Assembly (NCBI RefSeq): GCF_017676385.1
Contig: NZ_JAFFZN010000016.1
Span: forward strand, 1 to 64,000
From: Streptomyces spirodelae
Lineage (GTDB): Bacteria > Actinomycetota > Actinomycetes > Streptomycetales > Streptomycetaceae
Length of the DNA stretch: 64,000 nt
Direction of reading: 5' to 3'
Shown here: positions 58,574 to 64,000 of the stretch, piece by piece
How positions within the stretch are numbered: the first letter of the stretch is position 1
How the letters are laid out: every line of letters starts with the position of its first letter
Notes under the pieces: generated by a model
Seen by the model: only the letters and a program-made list of their open reading frames with translations
Told to the model about the DNA's origin: nothing
Databases searched by the model: none
Program-made: the position numbers and the translations under genes

Positions 58574-61500
58574 ATGGCCAGGGACAGCAAGGTCGTGCTG
58601 AGGGACGTCCTCGAGATCAGGGAGGACGCCCACGCCGGCGATTACAAGATCGCGCTGTCACAGGGGTTCGGGGACGACGCGGCCGGTTCGGTGGCGGACT
58701 ATGTGGTCACCGAGCAGTTGGCCAAGGAGTTCGACAAGGCACTGCGGCTGGTCCGTGGCGCTGTGCGGAAGAACACGTCGTACGCCGCCTATCTGCACGG
58801 CTCGTTCGGCGCCGGTAAGAGCCACTTCCTGACCGTGCTGCACGCCGTGCTCAACGGCGACGCGGCCGTCCGTGACAAGCGCCGGCTGCGAGAGGTGGTC
58901 GCCGACCACGACGACTGGCTGTCCGACCGGAAGTTCCTGATGGTGCCCTACCACCTGGTGGGCGCTGCCAACCTGGAGTCGGCGCTGCTCGGCGGCTACG
59001 TGAAGGTCGTACGCGAACTGCACCCGGACGCGCCCACGCCGTCGGTCTTCAAGGCGGACGCGCTGCTGGCCGACGCCCGTGCCCTGCGGGAGTCGGTGGG
59101 CGACGAGGCGTTCATCCGGCTGCTGCCCACCGCGGGCCCGGATGCGCCGGGCACGGGTGACGGGCTGGCGCCCATCGGCTCGGCACCCGCGGGGGGCGAC
59201 GGGCTCGCGCCGATCGGTACGGCGGGCCCCACCGCGTGGGCCGGTGAGGAACTCGACGCGGCCTTCGCCGCACCGGCCGGGGACACGGGGCGCGAGAGCC
59301 TGGTGACGGCGCTCATCAGCGGGCCCATGAAGTCGTACGCGGCGAGCGCCGCCGGGGGCCCGGACGCATACGTATCGCTGGACGACGGGCTCAGCGAGAT
59401 CAGCAAGCACGCGCGGACGCTCGGCTACGACGGCGTGGTGCTCTTCCTCGACGAGCTGATCCTCTGGCTCCAGGCCCGGATGCGGGAACGTACCTGGGTC
59501 AACGAGGAGATCCAGAAGCTGGTCAAGCTGATCGAATCCGGCAACGCCGACCGGCCGGTGCCGATCGTCTCCTTCATCTCCCGCCAGCGCGACCTCTCCC
59601 AGCTCGTCGGGAAGGACATCCTCGGCTCCGACGTGCAGAACATGGAGCAGGCGCTGGAGTATCTGAAGGAGCGCCTGACCATCATCAACCTGGAGGACCG
59701 CAACCTCCCGGAGATCATCAGGGAGCGGGTGCTCAAGCCCAGGGAGGGCAAGGAGGAGTTGCTCCGGTCCGCCTTCAAGGGCATCGACGCGTCGAACCAG
59801 CAGGTCAAGGACATCCTGCTGGACGGCGGCGGCGCCACCGGCGCGGGCTGGGAGGACTTCCGCGCCGTCTACCCGCTCTCGCCCGCCCTGCTGAACGTGC
59901 TGGTGGCGCTGTCCGGGGCGCTCCAGCGGGAGCGCAGCGGCCTCAAGCTGGTCCAGCAGTTGCTGGAGAAGAACGCGCACGCCCCGCTGGGCCGGCTCGT
60001 CCCGCTCGGCGACCTGTGGGACGTCCTCGTGGACGGCAACGGCGTCGCGTTCACCGACGAGCTCAAGCACGAGGCCAAGGCGGCCAGGGATTTCTACGAC
60101 AAGGCCCGCCAGTATCTGCTGAGCAAGTACGGCGGGGCGGACCACTCCGACTTCGTCGCCGACGACCGCTTCGTCAAGACGCTGCTGCTCGCCGCGCTCG
60201 CCCCCGAGGTGCCGGCGCTGCGCAGGCTCACCGGGGCACGGCTGGCCGCCCTCAACCACGGCTCCGTGCACTCCCGGACGGTGCCCGTCGGCACCAAGGT
60301 CACCGAGCGGTTGAAAGCGCTGCAGGGCGCTTTCCCCTCCGAGCTGCGCACCGAGGGCGAGAACGATCCGGTCTTCTCCCTCCACCTGTCCGACCTGGAC
60401 ATCGAGCCGTTGCTGAAGGCGGTGGCCGGAGAGGACAAGGGCGGGGCGCGCAGGGTGTGGGTGAACGACCGCCTGTGGGAGCTGCTCGGTGTCAAGAAGG
60501 GGCAGTTGCTCGCCGAGAAGGAGCTCGTCTGGCGGGGCACGAAGCGCACCGCGGAGTTCGTCTTCGGTAACGTGGCCGACGCCCCCAAGCTCCCGGACGA
60601 GCAGTTCACCCCGAGCACGGACGGCAGGATCCGCTTCATCGTCGACTACCCCTTCGACGAGGACGACCGCTATCCCTCGGACGACTTCCAGCGCGTCATG
60701 AAGCTGCAAAGCGAAGGGCTCGTAGCGCCCACCCTGGTGTGGCTGCCCCACTTCTTCTCCGAGGAGCGCAACGCCCAGCTCGGACGGCTGATGCGGATCA
60801 CCTTCCTGCTGGAGCGGAACCGGCTGGACGAGTACACCCGCAACTACGCCCCCGACGACCGCGCCAAGGCCCGGCGGGCGCTGGAGCTTGGGCGCGACGG
60901 CCTCACCGGCACGCTCGTCGAGGCGCTCGGCGAGGTCTACGGGCTCTCCGCGCCCACCGAAGGCACCACGTCCGTCCCCGTGGCCGAGGGCCGCCATGTG
61001 CTCTCGCTCCAGCCGGAGTTCTCCCGCCCCGAGGTCGAGGGCGGCAAGACGTTCGCCGACAACCTCGCCCGCCTCGCCGACGGCATGTTCGCCGCGCTGT
61101 ACCGCAAGCACCCCGACTTCAGCGCCATCCGCGCGGGCCAGCCCGAGGCCGTCTCGGTGAGGGAGCTGCGGACCACGCTGGAGTGGATCACCCGGGCGAT
61201 GGACGAGGGCGGCCGGGTGGAGGTCGACAACAACCAACTGGGCACGGTCAAGCGGATCGTGGAACCGCTGGAGCTGGGCACCGTGCACGACGGCCCGCTG
61301 GTGCTGCGGGCCGACTGGCGCACCCGCATCAACCAGGCCGCCGCCCAGCACGGCGAGCGGGAGCTGCTGCGGGTCGAGGACATCCGCCGCTGGATCACCC
61401 AGGAGCCCCTCGGATACGCGGGCCTGGACGCGAACATCGTCAATCTGCTCATCGCCGCCTATGCGCTGCTCGACGACCGCGCCTGGACGTACCACTCCGG

Positions 61501-62626
61501 GCCGGAGACCACGGCACCCGATCTGCCGTCGATCGGCCCCGGCTGGGCACTGCGTTCCCAGCCGCTGCCGGACGCGGAGGTGTACGAGGCCGCGCGCGAC
61601 CACGCCGGCCGGCTCTTCGGCGTGGCCGCCAAGCCGCAGCCGTACGCACGGAACGTGAGCAGCCTGGCCGAGGCCGTCCGCGGCAAGGTGGAGGAGTGCG
61701 AGACGAACGTCTCGGGCGTGCGCACCACGCTGGAGCGGCACGCCGCGCTGCTCGGCCTGGACGGGTCCGAGCCCGCTCCCCGTACGGCGATGCTGCGCGA
61801 GGCGCTGGGGCTGCTGGCCCGGCTGAGCCGGCACGGCAACGACGCGACAGCGCTGGTCGAGGAACTTGCCGCCGTCTCGCACCAGACGCCTGCCCGGGAG
61901 CTGGCCCACACCATGGAGAGTGCCGGAGCGGTGCTCCGGGCTCTGGACGGGACGGACTGGCACCTGCTGCGGAGCGTCCAGGGCCTTCGTGACCGCGACG
62001 ACAGCGTGGGAGACCGCGCGGGGCGGCTCCTGGACCGGATCGCCGAGGCGGCCCGTGCGTCGGAGTTCGAGCGCTCTCTCGTACCGGTGCTCACGTCCGT
62101 GCGGGAGACCGGCATGGCCATCGTGGACGCGGCGCTCCAACTGGAGCGGACGACCCCGATGCCGCCCCAGCCGCCGGCCCCGGGCCCCGAACAGATCCCG
62201 CTGACGGAGCACGGTGCCCCGCCCGTTCCCTCGCAGCCGGACGAGCCGGGTGAATCGGCGGCACCCAAGCCGGAAACCGGCCAGGACAGGACCGGCGGGA
62301 CGGACGACGCGGCCACGGCAGGGACCGGCCCGGCGGCGCGCGCCGCCCGCAGGATCATCGGTGACGCACCGAGTGGACTGGAGGCGCTGCTCGCCACCGA
62401 ACTGGCCGCCATAAGGCAGGAGATCCACACGTTCCGCGCGGGGCACCCGCACACGGCGGTGGAGATCATCTGGCGGGCCGTAGAGGAACGGCAGCCGACC
62501 ACGGACGGGACCGGGGACAGGACCGGAGACGGCACCGCTGCCGCGCCCGGGGACGGGAGCCGTGACGATGACGCTCGCGGCACGGCCCGGGAGTCCGCGG
62601 GCGACGAAGGCGAAGGCGGTCGCTGA
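58574..62626 (+). CDS. pglY: BREX-2 ATPase PglY
   Basis: The large P-loop ATPase of the Pgl system, 1,350 residues. Walker A is GSFGAGKSHFLTV near residue 75 and a Walker B-like VVLFLDELILWLQ near 285-298. It is the BREX-2 relative of BrxC, which is thought to be remodelled during phage DNA recognition. The C-terminal 150 residues are Pro/Glu-rich linkers with helical parts (EHGAPPVPSQPDEPGES). The ATG start begins MARDSKVVLRDVLEIRED; a GGGGAG site lies about 13 nt upstream, rather far. It overlaps pglZ by one base (TGATG). Confidence 0.92.
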   Translation: MARDSKVVLRDVLEIREDAHAGDYKIALSQGFGDDAAGSVADYVVTEQLAKEFDKALRLVRGAVRKNTSYAAYLHGSFGAGKSHFLTVLHAVLNGDAAVRDKRRLREVVADHDDWLSDRKFLMVPYHLVGAANLESALLGGYVKVVRELHPDAPTPSVFKADALLADARALRESVGDEAFIRLLPTAGPDAPGTGDGLAPIGSAPAGGDGLAPIGTAGPTAWAGEELDAAFAAPAGDTGRESLVTALISGPMKSYAASAAGGPDAYVSLDDGLSEISKHARTLGYDGVVLFLDELILWLQARMRERTWVNEEIQKLVKLIESGNADRPVPIVSFISRQRDLSQLVGKDILGSDVQNMEQALEYLKERLTIINLEDRNLPEIIRERVLKPREGKEELLRSAFKGIDASNQQVKDILLDGGGATGAGWEDFRAVYPLSPALLNVLVALSGALQRERSGLKLVQQLLEKNAHAPLGRLVPLGDLWDVLVDGNGVAFTDELKHEAKAARDFYDKARQYLLSKYGGADHSDFVADDRFVKTLLLAALAPEVPALRRLTGARLAALNHGSVHSRTVPVGTKVTERLKALQGAFPSELRTEGENDPVFSLHLSDLDIEPLLKAVAGEDKGGARRVWVNDRLWELLGVKKGQLLAEKELVWRGTKRTAEFVFGNVADAPKLPDEQFTPSTDGRIRFIVDYPFDEDDRYPSDDFQRVMKLQSEGLVAPTLVWLPHFFSEERNAQLGRLMRITFLLERNRLDEYTRNYAPDDRAKARRALELGRDGLTGTLVEALGEVYGLSAPTEGTTSVPVAEGRHVLSLQPEFSRPEVEGGKTFADNLARLADGMFAALYRKHPDFSAIRAGQPEAVSVRELRTTLEWITRAMDEGGRVEVDNNQLGTVKRIVEPLELGTVHDGPLVLRADWRTRINQAAAQHGERELLRVEDIRRWITQEPLGYAGLDANIVNLLIAAYALLDDRAWTYHSGPETTAPDLPSIGPGWALRSQPLPDAEVYEAARDHAGRLFGVAAKPQPYARNVSSLAEAVRGKVEECETNVSGVRTTLERHAALLGLDGSEPAPRTAMLREALGLLARLSRHGNDATALVEELAAVSHQTPARELAHTMESAGAVLRALDGTDWHLLRSVQGLRDRDDSVGDRAGRLLDRIAEAARASEFERSLVPVLTSVRETGMAIVDAALQLERTTPMPPQPPAPGPEQIPLTEHGAPPVPSQPDEPGESAAPKPETGQDRTGGTDDAATAGTGPAARAARRIIGDAPSGLEALLATELAAIRQEIHTFRAGHPHTAVEIIWRAVEERQPTTDGTGDRTGDGTAAAPGDGSRDDDARGTARESAGDEGEGGR

Positions 62627-64000
62627 TGGCCGCCCACCCTGTCGTAGGCCGCCGCGCCATCGAGATGCTGCTCCAGGTCGAGTTGCCGCAGTCCGAGGGA
62701 GAACGGCTCGTCCTGGTCGACGCGGCCTACGAGGACCGCGGCCGGGAAGCCGAGTTCACCGTCCAGATCAACGGCACAAGCCGGCACGTCCGGATCAGCG
62801 ACCACGACTCGCTGCTGGGAGTCGTCGACGCCTGGCAACGGCACCGGGCCGAGGCAGACGAAGACGAGAACGGCGAGAACGGGGACAAGGACGAGGACAG
62901 GGTGCTCGTCGTGACCGGGCGGGTCCCAGCCGAGCAGCTCGGCTGGGATCTGCGTGCCCACGCCGTGCGGCACCGTCCCCTGCCCGTGGACCGGGCTGAA
63001 ATCGTCAAACAGCTCTTCGGAGCCACCGACCTGGACCCCCGTATGTCCGGGGAGCGCTGGCTCCTCGACGCGCTGCTGGAGGCGGAGCCGGTGGACGGCG
63101 GCTGGCCACGTGCCGGCGCCGTCCTCACCCGGGACCGCGCGGTGCGGGCGCTGCTGGCCCAGCGGCTCGGACTGGGCGACACCACCTCCGACACTCTCGA
63201 CCTCGACGCGGACACGCTGTTCGCCTGGTCCCGTACGCCGACCGGCCCCGCCACGTACGCGGCGCTCCCCCTCGCCGAACGCGAGGGGATCGCCGAGTGG
63301 CTCGCACAGGCCGCGGGACCGGCCGCCGCCACCCTGATGGCGCTGGCGGCCGACGGGCGGGGTGAGCAGGCGCTGCCGCTGGGGGCACTCGCCTCCGCGG
63401 CACTCTCCTCGGAGGCGGCCGAGGCAGCCGGGTTCGCGCTCGGCACCCTCTTCGGCCCGGCGCTCTCCTCCTTCGAGGCGCTGCGGCCCTTCGCGGACGC
63501 CGCGACCGGCGTCCTCACCCGCTGGATCGCACAGGCCGAGAGCAGCGGACCGCAGCGCGAGGAGGCCCGCGGTCGTGTCCTCGACGTCCTCGAGCACGCC
63601 GACCGGCTGTCGACGGAGGCCAAGCTCAGCCCGTTGATCGGCACCGACCGGCTCCTGCCGTCCGGCTACCGGCAGCGGCTGCGCGACCTGGCCGCTCTGC
63701 TCGGCGGACCAGCAGGGCCGGCGGAGACCGCCCTGCGCCACCTCACGGAGCACCAGCTCAGCACCGTTTACGCCGACTCCACGGAAACGGCCCGTGCCGC
63801 CGTGCGGCTGGTGCGATGGCTCCACCGCCCACTGCCGCCGGTCGAATCGGTGGGGCGAGCGGTGCGGGCGCACATGGCCTCGTCCGGGTGGGCCGATCTG
63901 GCGGTGAGCATCCTCGCCGAGGGGGACAGCTCGCGGGACGCCGCCGTGGCGGGCGCCTACGAGAAGCTGATAACAGCCGTACGAGCGCGGCGTGCGCGCC
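62626..64000 (+). CDS. pglZ: BREX-2 alkaline phosphatase-family protein PglZ (5' part)
   Basis: The first 458 codons of PglZ, cut by the window end. PglZ has an alkaline-phosphatase fold, but its catalytic domain lies further on and is not in this window. The N-terminal part matches family sequence: IEMLLQVELPQSEGERLVLVDA, then VTGRVPAEQLGWDLRAHAVRHRPLPVDRAEIVKQLFGA near 95-125. The ATG overlaps the pglY stop codon (TGATG), so the two are translationally coupled. Companion genes brxD and brxHI, if present, would lie beyond 64000. Confidence 0.92.
   Translation, partial: MAAHPVVGRRAIEMLLQVELPQSEGERLVLVDAAYEDRGREAEFTVQINGTSRHVRISDHDSLLGVVDAWQRHRAEADEDENGENGDKDEDRVLVVTGRVPAEQLGWDLRAHAVRHRPLPVDRAEIVKQLFGATDLDPRMSGERWLLDALLEAEPVDGGWPRAGAVLTRDRAVRALLAQRLGLGDTTSDTLDLDADTLFAWSRTPTGPATYAALPLAEREGIAEWLAQAAGPAAATLMALAADGRGEQALPLGALASAALSSEAAEAAGFALGTLFGPALSSFEALRPFADAATGVLTRWIAQAESSGPQREEARGRVLDVLEHADRLSTEAKLSPLIGTDRLLPSGYRQRLRDLAALLGGPAGPAETALRHLTEHQLSTVYADSTETARAAVRLVRWLHRPLPPVESVGRAVRAHMASSGWADLAVSILAEGDSSRDAAVAGAYEKLITAVRARRAR

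Noticed and set aside
1..64000. CRISPR array, tRNA or rRNA gene, insertion sequence or phage integrase
   Set aside because: No regularly spaced repeats, no cloverleaf-like or rRNA sequence and no transposase or integrase motifs were seen in reading the window; a covariance-model and HMM search would settle this.

Overview
The window looks like a chromosomal segment of a Streptomyces. It is very GC-rich, uses many GTG and TTG starts with GGAGG-type ribosome sites, and carries actinomycete-specific families (TipA, a WhiJ-type regulator with DUF397 and DUF5753, ANTAR/GAF proteins, a SigB/SigF-type sigma factor, BREX type 2). I found no rRNA, tRNA, CRISPR array, transposase or integrase.

Layout. 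0-6.6 kb: a D-Ala-D-Ala carboxypeptidase, pyrophosphatase (ppa), a ThrE-type exporter, a TipA-like MerR regulator with a palindromic promoter, a PadR regulator and a DinB-fold protein. 6.7-14.8 kb: an aldehyde dehydrogenase; a WhiJ/AbaA-like trio (HTH-DUF5753, HATPase, DUF397) whose promoters share a 27-bp motif; an ABC exporter behind a MerR-type leaderless promoter; an MreB-like protein; a cyclic-nucleotide-binding protein; DUF2277. 14.8-26.6 kb: MarR, LysR and STAS-ANTAR-GAF regulators, a CitA/CitB-type two-component system with its CitMHS transporter, an alpha/beta hydrolase and phosphoribosyltransferase pair, a SigB-like sigma factor, a Gln/Gly/His/Pro-rich protein and an ANTAR protein. 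27-34.6 kb: a membrane protein, a tannase-family esterase, the DUF1326/DUF2182 pair, an SGNH hydrolase, TetR and FBP-domain genes around a shared operator. 34.7-43.5 kb: two overlapping SPFH-domain genes, then a quaternary-amine demethylation operon (DgcA-like, Rieske oxygenase, reductase) and a LysR gene.

44.5 kb to the end: a BREX type 2 (Pgl, phage growth limitation) defence locus, in the order pglW, a three-gene cassette (HEPN-like protein, KGGVGR ParA-like ATPase, P-loop NTPase), pglX, a five-gene insert (GntR, two small hypotheticals, a probable toxin-antitoxin pair), pglY and pglZ. pglZ runs off the window. The kinase PglW, methyltransferase PglX, ATPase PglY and phosphatase-family PglZ are the known core. 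The nested cassette has overlapping reading frames, suggesting one transcriptional unit, and is the best candidate for an under-described subsystem.

How parts work together: the citrate-type sensor and regulator probably control the adjacent transporter; the sigma factor is probably autoregulated from a SigB-type promoter; the Rieske oxygenase, reductase and flavoprotein would strip methyl groups in succession from a betaine-like compound. All functions are inferred from the sequence and recalled family features; no database search was run.
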